NCBI GenBank assembly: GCA_964467615.1
Contig: CAYXRK010000031.1
Location: 1 to 33,008 of the forward strand
Direction: 5' to 3'
DNA: 33,008 nt
Origin: CAYXRK01 sp964467615
Lineage (GTDB): Bacteria > Hydrogenedentota > Hydrogenedentia > Hydrogenedentales > GCA-2746185
Part shown: in pieces, positions 9,179 through 17,660 of the stretch
Numbering within the stretch: the stretch's first letter is position 1
Layout of the letters: every line of letters begins with the position of its first letter
Made by a program: the position numbers and the translations under genes
The notes under the pieces: model-generated
The model's input: the letters and a program-made list of their open reading frames with translations, nothing else
What the model was told of the DNA's origin: nothing
The model's database searches: none

Positions 9179-10191
9179 TGATCATGTTCGTATTGACGCG
9201 CCAGTTGTCCGCTCTAATGCTTACCGTCTGGCTTACCGCCGCTTCATCGGGACAACAAGAAGGATCCATGCAACCATCACTCGAAATCGAGCCGCGGGAA
9301 ATCGACTTCGGAGAAGTATCCAGCGCGGAGCGTACCGCCAAGACCCTTACTCTGCGAAATGCCGGTAATACGACAGTCCGCCTGCGGCGCGTTTACGCCA
9401 CGTGCAGTTGTACGCGGGTAGAAACAGCCGATTTGACCATAACGCCGGGGCAAACGCTCTCGATTCGCGTGGGCCTTGACCTTGAGACATACCCAAACGA
9501 TGAGGTGAGTTCCAAAATAATTTTGGAATTCGAAGACTCGACGGCAACCATCGCGGAAGTTTCCGTGCGGGCGACCATCCGTCCTGAGTATGTTGTTACG
9601 CCTCCGATTCTGGACTTTGGCGAAGTGAGGTACGGCAAAGGGGCGCAAGGCGAGATCACGCTCGAAAGCGGTGCCGACCGATCCGTGACGGTGACCGGTA
9701 TCGACGCGACAGAATTTCTCGACGCTTCCCTCTCCGATGTTGGACACGGAACCGCTCCGATGCGCGCAGTAGTCAATCTTCGCCCGGACGCACCCCGCGG
9801 CCGCTTCACCGGCGAGGTCTCTATCCACACGGATTCCGCGCGCAAACCCGTGTATGCACTTCGGATCCAGGCGCAGATTCGCGGCATCCAATACACCGTT
9901 AGCCCACAGGTCGTGACCTTCCGCGACGCCCGTCCTGGCGAAGAGGCGGGTGTTTTGGAGATCAAAGGTGGCGACGTGCTGACGGTTACCGCTGCCCAGA
10001 GCAATGTCACCGGCTTGATATGCCGCGCCGATGTCCCCAAACCCGGCGTCTGCCGCGTCTTTGTGTCGGTGGCCGAGAACGCCAAGGCGGGCTATACGCG
10101 TGGAACCATCACGGTTCATTTGGTGGAAGACGAACTTACGGAGACGACGGAAGTCGGTGTCTTCGGGCGAATTCTTCCGAAATCTGAATGA
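9175..10191 (+). CDS. secreted DUF1573 / HYDIN-like Ig-fold protein
   Basis: A 338-residue exported protein. The N-terminus has a hydrophobic signal peptide ending near SSGQQ. Three beta-sandwich repeats follow: the first (about 38-130) shows the DUF1573 pattern IDFGEV, then LRNAGNTTVRLRRV, then ATCSCTRV; the second opens with LDFGEVRYG near 145, and the third with VTFRDARPG near 248. Such modules are found in periplasmic or surface proteins and in ASPM/SPD-2/Hydin relatives, and usually act as binding or scaffolding domains. The GTG at 9175 and the ATG at 9178 overlap the TGA of the flippase-like gene, behind GGGAGGAG, so translation is coupled; the ATG at 9178 is the more likely start. No terminator is seen before the rhs promoter. 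Confidence 0.85.
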   Translation: MMIMFVLTRQLSALMLTVWLTAASSGQQEGSMQPSLEIEPREIDFGEVSSAERTAKTLTLRNAGNTTVRLRRVYATCSCTRVETADLTITPGQTLSIRVGLDLETYPNDEVSSKIILEFEDSTATIAEVSVRATIRPEYVVTPPILDFGEVRYGKGAQGEITLESGADRSVTVTGIDATEFLDASLSDVGHGTAPMRAVVNLRPDAPRGRFTGEVSIHTDSARKPVYALRIQAQIRGIQYTVSPQVVTFRDARPGEEAGVLEIKGGDVLTVTAAQSNVTGLICRADVPKPGVCRVFVSVAENAKAGYTRGTITVHLVEDELTETTEVGVFGRILPKSE

Positions 10192-10279
10192 TTTTGGGTC
10201 AGTACACCTTCGTGCCGCTCCAATGTGGAACGATCAAGATTGGGCTAGGAGGATGGAATTCTTGGAATCTACTACCCCC

Positions 10280-10307
10280 TTGACAAATTTCCGAAAACAT
10301 GGATACT
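10280..10307 (+). promoter_or_regulatory. sigma70-type promoter of the rhs gene
   Basis: TTGACA (10280-10285) and GATACT (10302-10307) are separated by 16 bp. They lie about 115 bp before the rhs start, which leaves a leader of about 110 nt. The rhs ribosome site is GGGGAG at 10411-10416, 6 nt before the ATG. This is a consensus match only. Confidence 0.5.
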
Positions 10308-10422
10308 CATGCTGGCTGTGATTGTAGGAGTCGAGTAATACGCACGTAATTTTCGCCACGGACGCGCGATTCGATATAGATAGCTGGGCACTTCGCAAGG
10401 CCAAACAACCGGGGAGACGAGA

Positions 10423-13400
10423 ATGTTGTTTGCTAAGCGGTATCCGATTACGTTTCGTTCTATCGCGCTCGCGACGCTTCTCGCGTTCCTCCCAAGCTCC
10501 GTGGAGGCGTGGCGGCTTCTACCCGACGACAAAATCATCGAATCCCCCAATCCCTCGCCCAGCGGCGACGATGCCTTGGCCTGGCATGAACGCCAATTCC
10601 CCGAACGCTTCGTGCTTGCGCAGAACCAAGCCGAAGAACGCGCAGACGCCGCTGATCAGAACATAGAGTCTGAGCCGTCCGAACCAACCACCGGCCCGAT
10701 CGAAGTCCTTTCGCAAGACACGCTTCAAAATGTGTCCTCCGCGATCCCGGATCCCGACGCCGACAAGCCCAAACTTCCCGCGCCGTTCACCATCGCCCAG
10801 AATCCCACCGACAATCCCGCGCCCGCTACGACAGCGCCACCGCGCTTCCAGATCGCCCAGGCGGCGGCCACCGATGTCGTGAATCCCGTCGCCCGGCAGA
10901 TGCTCAACGACGCAGACGCGATGGACGCGATCGGCGACCCCGCAAACGCCGCACTCACGTACTTTCAGGTTGTGGACCAGTTTCCTCGCTCGTACGCGGG
11001 CGTTGTCGCGTACGAGAAGGCGAACGCCATGGCCGCGCGTGCGTATCGCGGCGAGTTTTCGCCGCAGCAGATCGCCGAATTCATGGCGGCCGCGCCGACC
11101 TGGGAGCAAAGCACGTCCGCCGAAGCCAAGTACATGGTTTTTGGCGCCGCGTATACGTTCGCCCGGGAAGCGAAAAGGTCCAACAAACCAGAAGCGGCCG
11201 CGCTGTGGCAACAAACCTACGACTACTCTCTCCGGTTCATGAAGGAGCATCCCGATCACCCGCTCGAAGTCAACGCCGTGCTCCACCTCATGGAATCCGC
11301 GAAGGAACTCGGCCCGCAAGCGCACCAGGACGCCGCCGCCGCGCTCTTGGCGCGCATCGCCGCCGAAGCGCCCAGCGTCGGCACGTGGATTTCGCGCGGC
11401 GTCGTCTCCGGGTACATGCACCGCAACCAGCGCAATCCCGGCGAGTCTTACCTCGAACTCGCGAACATGATCGAGGAATGGGAACTGGCGGGTCTCCAGG
11501 ATATCTTCAAGGACCCGGGTGTCATCGATTCCGTCAAGGCATGGATTCTCTACTACACCGGCCACGCCTTATACGTAGCAGGCGCGCACGACGAATCGTT
11601 AGCCTATTTCCGTCAAGCCGTCGCCGACTACCCGAGCGCCGGCAATGCCACGGAGATGGCCGCGTACTATCTCGCGTTTGCCGAGGATCGGGCCAATATA
11701 GAAGCGCGGGACATCGGCATCGCGGCCTTCCAAGGATTCATCAACACCTACCCGCAAAGCGAACTCGTCCCGAAGGTCCTTCTCGAAATCGCTGTCGCGT
11801 ACCACCAGAACGACGACTACGACTACGCGATGGACGTGTACAGCGAAGTGATCGACAAATATCCCGGCTCGCCGGAGGCGGACACCGCGGCGAGCAGCAT
11901 CGACTACATCCTGCGCTACGAGATCGATACAGTCGTGGCCGCAAATGAAACTGATGTCCTCATGGCCCAATCCTGCGGCCCGACTGCGCTCCACTACCTG
12001 CTCGCCAAGCAAGGAATGGACACGCCAGTGGCCGAACTTGTCCAACTCGCGGGGACCACGGAAACCGGCACGACGATGCAAGGGCTAATTAACGCCGCCA
12101 ACGCGAAAGGCGTCGCGTTGTCGGGCGTGCTCGCTCCGAACGTTTATGCAGTCGGCACCCCGTTCGTGGCCTTCGTCGACGGGAACCACTATGTCCTCGT
12201 CGAAACAATCTCGCCGGAAGGCGTGCGCGTGCGTGACCTGGACAAGGATCCGCAATATCTGCCGATAGAGGATTTCGAGAAGCGCTGGACGGGTGAGGCG
12301 CTAGTGCTGGCCGATGGCATTCGTCTGGCCGAGTCGTTGACGGGCCCGGAATTGGCGGACGTGACCGGGGGCATAGGCGGCGGTTCGGACGATTTACCCA
12401 GCGGTCTTGACCAAAACTGCCTGAATAACAACGAACCGCCCCCATGCCCCTGCACGAGTGACGGCGGTAACGCCCAGACTGCTTCGGGGTTCGTCGCCTC
12501 GCCGTCGCCGCCATCCCCGCCTGGCGGCCCTGGTGGCCCAAGCGGTCCCGGCGCTCCCTCGTGTCCGGTGGGGGCAAGTCAAAATCTGACGACGGGTATC
12601 CACTCGCCCGGCGTGAATGTAACGATGAGCCCCCTCCATGCCGGGATGTTGGTCAAGGAAACCGACGTTTCTTTGAAGACCCGCGGCGGATATAGCATAA
12701 GCTTCGGCCGCACGTACTACAACGGCTACGGTCTCGAGAGGGGGTACTTCCAGTCCGTTGAGCCGTTCAAGAACCAGATCGGCCAGGGATGGAACCACTC
12801 GTGGAACGTGCACCTTAGAAATTCCACCGCGCACGGCACGGTCGTTTTCCTCGACCACTCCGGCGACCAAGACTACTACACGCGGACGGACACTTCGGGG
12901 GGCAAGGACACGTACAAGCGCACGGCGGGCACCACGGATGAACTCGGTGTCACCATCGAACGGAACCAGACGAGCGGGAACTATACGATGTTCTTTCCCG
13001 GGGGCATGAAGTACAACTTTACGACGGACATGTACAGCTATGCGCGTCTCATTTCTATCGACAACGGTAGCGGCACTACGGTCAATTTCGAATACGATTC
13101 CAATGCCACCGTCTTGGCCCGCCTCACGAAGATCACCCTTCCCTCCACGGACACCCGATATATCGAGATTGGCTTTAACTCCACGGGAAACAACCTGATC
13201 ACAAAAGTCGCCGTTCGGGACTCTACTACGACCTATCGCTACGTTGAATACGGCTACCTCGGTAATTCGCTGACGAAAGTGGTCACGGACAATAGTATAA
13301 CCTCGTCCGATAGCATCGATTACACGTACTTGTCGTATGGAAATGGCCGTTGGATTAACCAAATCAACGACATTGCAGGGCAACCGTACACTTTCGAGTT

Positions 13401-16400
13401 CGAGTACGGGACCGTCAACGGTCTCCAGCAAGCCACGTACATGAGCGTTGTGCTGCCCGAGGGCGGGCATACGAGGTACGTGCGCAATACATCGACGGGT
13501 GACACAACCGTAGACAATTACAACGACGCGACCTCGGAACTACTTAACCTTGCGCAGTATAGTGGAGCGATCCCGAGCGGATATTTCGTGGACCAGCGAA
13601 AATACCGCAAGAACCCTACCGGGACTCCTCCGACCTATGAACAATGGGACTTCGCGTATAGCAACTCCCGCGACCTTGTCGCAATCACCGCGGCGGGTTC
13701 GAGCGTGGCCGACGCCACCTATCAATACGACACAACGAACGGCCGGCTGACTAAAGCGCACGCCGGAGTGCCCGGCGGCAGTACCCCGTTCACGCAATGG
13801 ACCTACGCCGCAGGTTCGCTCTACCCCTCCTCGATGACGGATCCTGAAGGGGCCGTAACGTCCTACTCCTACGACACCCTGAAGCGCATTACCAAAATCG
13901 TCGCGCCCCAACAAGGCGCCAACGGCACGCGATACATATACGATTCGTACAACCAAGTCATCACGATCAAGGGCCCCGAAGATATCGATGGCGACGCCGG
14001 CCAATATGTTGCCGCCTTCGTATACGACAGCATGGGGAACGTCATAACCGCCAAGAATGGCGCGGGAAACCAGACGATATTCGAGTACGACATGCTCAAC
14101 CGGATGACAAAACAAAAGGACCCGTTAGGGAGGATTACGACATACGAATACGCCAGCGGCGCATGCGGATCCTGCGGCGGCGGGCAAGGCCAACTCGTAA
14201 AGGTCACGGACGCCGGAAATAACGTGACCAACTACGCTTACGACAAGAACGGGAACATGACCAAGGTCACGGACGCGTTGAGCAACATCACCATGTTCGA
14301 ATATGACGACAAGAACCGCCAAACGAAAGTGGTCCTTCCGGGCAACAGTTTCATCACGACGGCCTACAACAAGCTCGATCAAGTCACTTCCGTGACGGAC
14401 GCAAAGGGCACGGTCACGAGCTACGTGTACGACCACATGGGCCGCGTCATCACGATGACCGATCCCGCCGGTCCCGTCTCCTACACCTTCAACAGCTACG
14501 GCGGCCTCGCCACCGTCAAGGACGGCCTCACCCACGTTTGGACGTACACCTACGACGCCTACCACCGGCTCGCGACGCTAACGGATCCGGCCACCAAGTA
14601 TACGAGATACTTCTACGACCTGGCGGGCCGCGTCACCAAAGCCGGGGCGGGCCTTGCCGGTACGACGGACCCGACGGAATACGTCTACACGGAACCCAAG
14701 GCGCAACTCTATCAAGTCAAATACACGGGCGGAGGGGGACAAGATATTGCGACCTATTCCTACAACGACAGCGGCGAACTTATCAAAATCACGGACTGGA
14801 ACAGCCCCACGATCGGATTGGGGTACGAGTACGATGCGGCGGGGCGGCTGACGAAGCTCAAGGACTATCAAGGCCGCCCGCTGACGTACGTCTACGACGT
14901 GGCGGGGAACGTGGTGACCATGACGGACTACCACAGCACCCCGACGTATTACACGTACACCTACTCGAACCAGGCCGACACGATTACCGCGGCGGGGGGT
15001 AAGATTTGGGACTACAATTACGACGCAAACGGGCAGGTGACGGACTACACGCACCCGAACGGGATGACGACGGCGTATTCGTATGACACCCGGTCGCGGT
15101 TGACGAAGATTGAGCACAAGGACGGGGCGGTGGTGAAGGAGAGTTACCTGTACGGTCTGGACAACGCGGGGAACATCACGAAGACGACGCAGGCAGACGG
15201 GTCGTATTGGGACTATGTGTATGATGGGCGGTATCGGCTGATCACGGCGATCCGGAACAACAAGTCGAGCCCGACGATTTCGGCGAAGTATGCGTACACG
15301 TACGACGCCGGGGACAACCTCGTCACCAAGAAACAGCCGTATTTCGACGATTGGAACAACGGGACGATTGCAACGGGCTGGTCGTTTCACAACGGGCCGT
15401 TCACCGAGGCGAACGGGTACGTCAAGCCGCCGGTGGATAGCAGTTGGAAGGGAATGTACCGCGCGCAAACGGACGGCAACAACGAACTCCGGTTCTCGTA
15501 TCAACCGGACGACACGAACGGCTATATCCTCGCCTATCCGCGCTACAAGGACACTTCCAACTACGTGGCGGTGTATTTCACGACGACGTACGTGGCCCTG
15601 CGCAAGGGCGTCAGCGGCACGCACACGTGGATGCAGGACAACACGTCCGCCGGGCACAGTTCGGGCGTAAAGTACAATGTGCGCATTGTGGCGGACGGCG
15701 AGAACGTGTACGTGTACCGAGGCGTGGACGGTCAGGCGATGACGTTAATTTGTTCGACGTCGCCGCCGTTGAACGTGTCGGACATGACGACGACGGACCA
15801 GTCGCGGATCGATTTCGCGGGGGACTCGAATTTCCGGATTGACGATTACCAACTCATATCGACAAACAGTTCGGGCACGGTGGCGTATGTCTATGACGCT
15901 GCGAATGAACTCATCACGATGACGGACATCAGCGGGGCGATGACGTTCACGTATGACGATTGGGGCCGGACGGTCATCAAGTCTCGGGGAGGCTTGGGCG
16001 CGGCGTATGGGTATAAGTACGGAAGCAAACTGAACACGGTCGTGTCGACGATGTACGACGAGGGAACCGTGACATACAACTACCGCGCGGACGGGAAACG
16101 CCATTCGCGCGCCGTGGCAGGTGGTACCACGACGGCGTACAATTGGGGCGCGGACTGGAACGTCCTCAGTGAAGAAGTCAGCGGATCGCTCACTCGGACA
16201 TACGTCGGCAATCTCGCACATGTGGACGGAGCAACGCCAGCAAGCGGCGCGTATGCATATTACATGCACGACAATCTCGGCTCGACGCGCGCGCTCTATA
16301 ATCAATCTAAGGCGCTCACGGACTCGTTCGAGTACGACCCCTACGGCGGCGCGTACCTCTCGTCGAACGCGTCGGCCGTGACCCATCGCTACACGGGCCA

Positions 16401-16887
16401 CACGTGGGACTCGCAGAGCCAATTGTATTTTGCGCCGTACCGGTATTACTCGGCCGCGGCGGCGAGATGGATGACGCTGGACCCGCTGGGGATGGTGGAT
16501 GGGCCGAACGAGTATGGGTACGCTGTAAACAACCCGTCCAACCGTACGGATATTTTAGGTCTCAAGACTAAGGAGGAGTGTTGGAAAGAATATGAGGACG
16601 ACATTGATTTCTGTCGCCATCAAGAGCCCAATGAGCGTCGCGCATGCTACGCAGCGGCAATGGAAAAATACGCGAACTGCATAACCGATAAACAACCCTA
16701 CCCGTTTCCCCCACGAGTGCCGGTGCCACAACCCGAGCCTCGACCCGAGCCTCGACCCGAGCCTCGACCCGAGCCACGTAGACCTAGATTACCGTGGCCG
16801 GACTGGCCGGATTGGCCGGGTTGGCCTGAGCCGGTTCCAATGTGTACTCTGACCCCTCCGTTCTTTTGTGATATTCCATGTGAGTAG
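10423..16887 (+). CDS. secreted RHS/YD-repeat protein with TPR-like repeats, C39-type peptidase domain and variable C-terminal tip
   Basis: A 2154-residue polymorphic-toxin-type protein. Order of parts: signal peptide (1-29, ending SSVEA); low-complexity linker (about 60-150) with three similar motifs RFVLAQ, PFTIAQ and RFQIAQ; TPR-like helical repeats (about 155-500); a C39-type papain-fold domain with QSCGPTA (Cys518), NHYVLV (His589) and Asp605 as candidate triad; a Pro/Gly linker with GG pairs; the RHS N-terminal domain (from about 720); many YD repeats (Y-x-Y-D-x-x-G-R) to about 1635; a concanavalin-like beta-sandwich insert (about 1640-1812); more YD repeats; the RHS core end (RYTGHTWD, RYYSAAAARWM); and DILGL at 2043-2047. 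The last 107 residues are a tip unrelated to that of the next copy. Tip cysteines lie in two C-x(n)-C helices and are followed by PEPR and DWP repeats. RHS domains form a cage around a C-terminal toxin. It has a good promoter and ribosome site and is the only complete copy in the region. Confidence 0.92.
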   Translation: MLFAKRYPITFRSIALATLLAFLPSSVEAWRLLPDDKIIESPNPSPSGDDALAWHERQFPERFVLAQNQAEERADAADQNIESEPSEPTTGPIEVLSQDTLQNVSSAIPDPDADKPKLPAPFTIAQNPTDNPAPATTAPPRFQIAQAAATDVVNPVARQMLNDADAMDAIGDPANAALTYFQVVDQFPRSYAGVVAYEKANAMAARAYRGEFSPQQIAEFMAAAPTWEQSTSAEAKYMVFGAAYTFAREAKRSNKPEAAALWQQTYDYSLRFMKEHPDHPLEVNAVLHLMESAKELGPQAHQDAAAALLARIAAEAPSVGTWISRGVVSGYMHRNQRNPGESYLELANMIEEWELAGLQDIFKDPGVIDSVKAWILYYTGHALYVAGAHDESLAYFRQAVADYPSAGNATEMAAYYLAFAEDRANIEARDIGIAAFQGFINTYPQSELVPKVLLEIAVAYHQNDDYDYAMDVYSEVIDKYPGSPEADTAASSIDYILRYEIDTVVAANETDVLMAQSCGPTALHYLLAKQGMDTPVAELVQLAGTTETGTTMQGLINAANAKGVALSGVLAPNVYAVGTPFVAFVDGNHYVLVETISPEGVRVRDLDKDPQYLPIEDFEKRWTGEALVLADGIRLAESLTGPELADVTGGIGGGSDDLPSGLDQNCLNNNEPPPCPCTSDGGNAQTASGFVASPSPPSPPGGPGGPSGPGAPSCPVGASQNLTTGIHSPGVNVTMSPLHAGMLVKETDVSLKTRGGYSISFGRTYYNGYGLERGYFQSVEPFKNQIGQGWNHSWNVHLRNSTAHGTVVFLDHSGDQDYYTRTDTSGGKDTYKRTAGTTDELGVTIERNQTSGNYTMFFPGGMKYNFTTDMYSYARLISIDNGSGTTVNFEYDSNATVLARLTKITLPSTDTRYIEIGFNSTGNNLITKVAVRDSTTTYRYVEYGYLGNSLTKVVTDNSITSSDSIDYTYLSYGNGRWINQINDIAGQPYTFEFEYGTVNGLQQATYMSVVLPEGGHTRYVRNTSTGDTTVDNYNDATSELLNLAQYSGAIPSGYFVDQRKYRKNPTGTPPTYEQWDFAYSNSRDLVAITAAGSSVADATYQYDTTNGRLTKAHAGVPGGSTPFTQWTYAAGSLYPSSMTDPEGAVTSYSYDTLKRITKIVAPQQGANGTRYIYDSYNQVITIKGPEDIDGDAGQYVAAFVYDSMGNVITAKNGAGNQTIFEYDMLNRMTKQKDPLGRITTYEYASGACGSCGGGQGQLVKVTDAGNNVTNYAYDKNGNMTKVTDALSNITMFEYDDKNRQTKVVLPGNSFITTAYNKLDQVTSVTDAKGTVTSYVYDHMGRVITMTDPAGPVSYTFNSYGGLATVKDGLTHVWTYTYDAYHRLATLTDPATKYTRYFYDLAGRVTKAGAGLAGTTDPTEYVYTEPKAQLYQVKYTGGGGQDIATYSYNDSGELIKITDWNSPTIGLGYEYDAAGRLTKLKDYQGRPLTYVYDVAGNVVTMTDYHSTPTYYTYTYSNQADTITAAGGKIWDYNYDANGQVTDYTHPNGMTTAYSYDTRSRLTKIEHKDGAVVKESYLYGLDNAGNITKTTQADGSYWDYVYDGRYRLITAIRNNKSSPTISAKYAYTYDAGDNLVTKKQPYFDDWNNGTIATGWSFHNGPFTEANGYVKPPVDSSWKGMYRAQTDGNNELRFSYQPDDTNGYILAYPRYKDTSNYVAVYFTTTYVALRKGVSGTHTWMQDNTSAGHSSGVKYNVRIVADGENVYVYRGVDGQAMTLICSTSPPLNVSDMTTTDQSRIDFAGDSNFRIDDYQLISTNSSGTVAYVYDAANELITMTDISGAMTFTYDDWGRTVIKSRGGLGAAYGYKYGSKLNTVVSTMYDEGTVTYNYRADGKRHSRAVAGGTTTAYNWGADWNVLSEEVSGSLTRTYVGNLAHVDGATPASGAYAYYMHDNLGSTRALYNQSKALTDSFEYDPYGGAYLSSNASAVTHRYTGHTWDSQSQLYFAPYRYYSAAAARWMTLDPLGMVDGPNEYGYAVNNPSNRTDILGLKTKEECWKEYEDDIDFCRHQEPNERRACYAAAMEKYANCITDKQPYPFPPRVPVPQPEPRPEPRPEPRPEPRRPRLPWPDWPDWPGWPEPVPMCTLTPPFFCDIPCE
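16731..16775 (+). repeat. 12-bp tandem repeat encoding PEPR, followed by a DWP repeat
   Basis: The unit ACCCGAGCCTCG occurs about 3.7 times in frame and encodes repeated PEPR. It is followed at about 16793-16828 by near-repeats of TGGCCGGAC that encode PWPDWPDWPGWP. Both lie in the C-terminal tip of the complete RHS protein. They form a Pro-rich, charged and then Trp-rich tail, likely extended in structure and prone to length change by slippage. Confidence 0.85.
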
Positions 16888-16933
16888 GGATTCAAATTAA
16901 CTTTATTGCGAGAAATTGTGGGAAGTAGTGCTC

Positions 16934-17347
16934 ATGTTCTTTAGATTCGCATCGAGTTTCGTTTACCCCGAAGAGTTGTGGGTTGCAGTATGGTTGCTCG
17001 AAATTCGCGTGGCATGCGAATTCATGGAGGATATTTCCTATTTCAAGGATAGTATGGCTTCGTCACTCAGAGCGAAACTAAGAGATGCAATTCTGTTGAA
17101 TCCCGCTCGCGATGATGGCGGCAACGTGATTAAGGTCGAAGACATTGTCGACGAATATCTCGATAAAGAGATCGACACAATCTCTGAGTATCTTCGCGAT
17201 TGCGATCATCGGGTGCGGGCACCTATCGCGCCCGATGCATTGGCCCTTGAAGAGTGTCTCCAAAAGTCTGCTCACTTTTATTCATACGTTCGCTATGCGG
17301 GCAAGAAGGCTTCCGAAAAACTAGAGAGACTACGTGGTAAAACGTGA
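16934..17347 (+). CDS. unknown small helical protein, candidate immunity protein for RHS tip 1
   Basis: 137 residues from the ATG at 16934, preceded by GGGAAG at 8-nt spacing; an in-frame TTG at 16916 has no such support. The protein has no recognised family. It is mostly helical, with a hydrophobic aromatic N-terminus (FFRFASSF, then ELWVAVWLLEI) that does not look like a clean signal peptide, and a basic C-terminus (KKASEKLERLRGK). It starts 46 nt after the rhs stop on the same strand, the usual site of an immunity gene in polymorphic toxin loci. That position is the only evidence for the role. Its base composition is lower in GC than the rhs gene, as is common for tip-immunity modules. Confidence 0.65.
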   Translation: MFFRFASSFVYPEELWVAVWLLEIRVACEFMEDISYFKDSMASSLRAKLRDAILLNPARDDGGNVIKVEDIVDEYLDKEIDTISEYLRDCDHRVRAPIAPDALALEECLQKSAHFYSYVRYAGKKASEKLERLRGKT

Positions 17348-17642
17348 CACGAAGAATCGAGAGACAATCACTCATATGTGCCCAACTTGATCCAGAGGGT
17401 AGAATAAGGAAAGGCACTCATTTGTACATCCGAACTAGGGCGTGGGTAGTCCAGGGATAGCCGGTTGCGGGTTCGATGTTGCGGGGTTCGGGGCCTTTGG
17501 GAGTTCGGGCTTCTTCGCTTGCTTTCCTTGGCCCTGCTTGAAGATGACCATAAAATCCGGCTGGTCGAGGTCTAGGCTGAGCGATTGCTGGAAATATACT
17601 TGGGTCACGTCCGGCGTGTTCTTCTCGTTCAAGTAGACCATC
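17348..17642 (-). pseudogene. inverted 3' fragment 1 of the DUF2723/TPR gene
   Basis: From 17435 to about 17642, the minus strand encodes MVYLNEKNTPDVTQVYFQQ and continues to a C-terminus PGLPTP with a TAG stop at 17435-17437. This matches the last 70 or so residues of the intact gene at 21106-23598 (VYLNEKHSPDVAQVYFQQ to PGLPSP). The fragment has no start of its own and joins the RHS sequence at 17635-17647. The 87 bp from 17348 to 17434 are non-coding spacer after the immunity candidate. Confidence 0.85.
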
Positions 17643-17660
17643 ACCGCGCCGGGGGGCAAG

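Larger units (their letters stand above)
14986..17642 (+). repeat. tandem amplification unit 1 (rhs 3' half, tip 1, immunity candidate, inverted DUF2723 3' end)
   Basis: This is the first of three tandem units. It starts inside the intact rhs at the short sequence around 14978-14990 and ends inside an inverted fragment of the DUF2723 gene. The spacing of matching rhs positions between units 1 and 2 is 2657 bp (for example 15614 to 18271), equal to the unit length. The breakpoints coincide with a 13-nt imperfect match (11 of 13) between rhs 14978-14990 and the intact DUF2723 gene at 21327-21339. Confidence 0.75.

Noticed and set aside
10235..10320. 22-residue frame starting at an ATG next to AGGAGG upstream of rhs.
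   Set aside because: AGGAGG is directly adjacent to the ATG, too close to serve as its ribosome site, and the frame overlaps the predicted rhs promoter.
10519..16422. Several long antisense frames across the rhs gene (for example 12394-13470 and 14578-15657).
   Set aside because: They arise from the codon bias and YD repeats of the sense strand, giving Val/Arg/Pro-rich translations with no family features.
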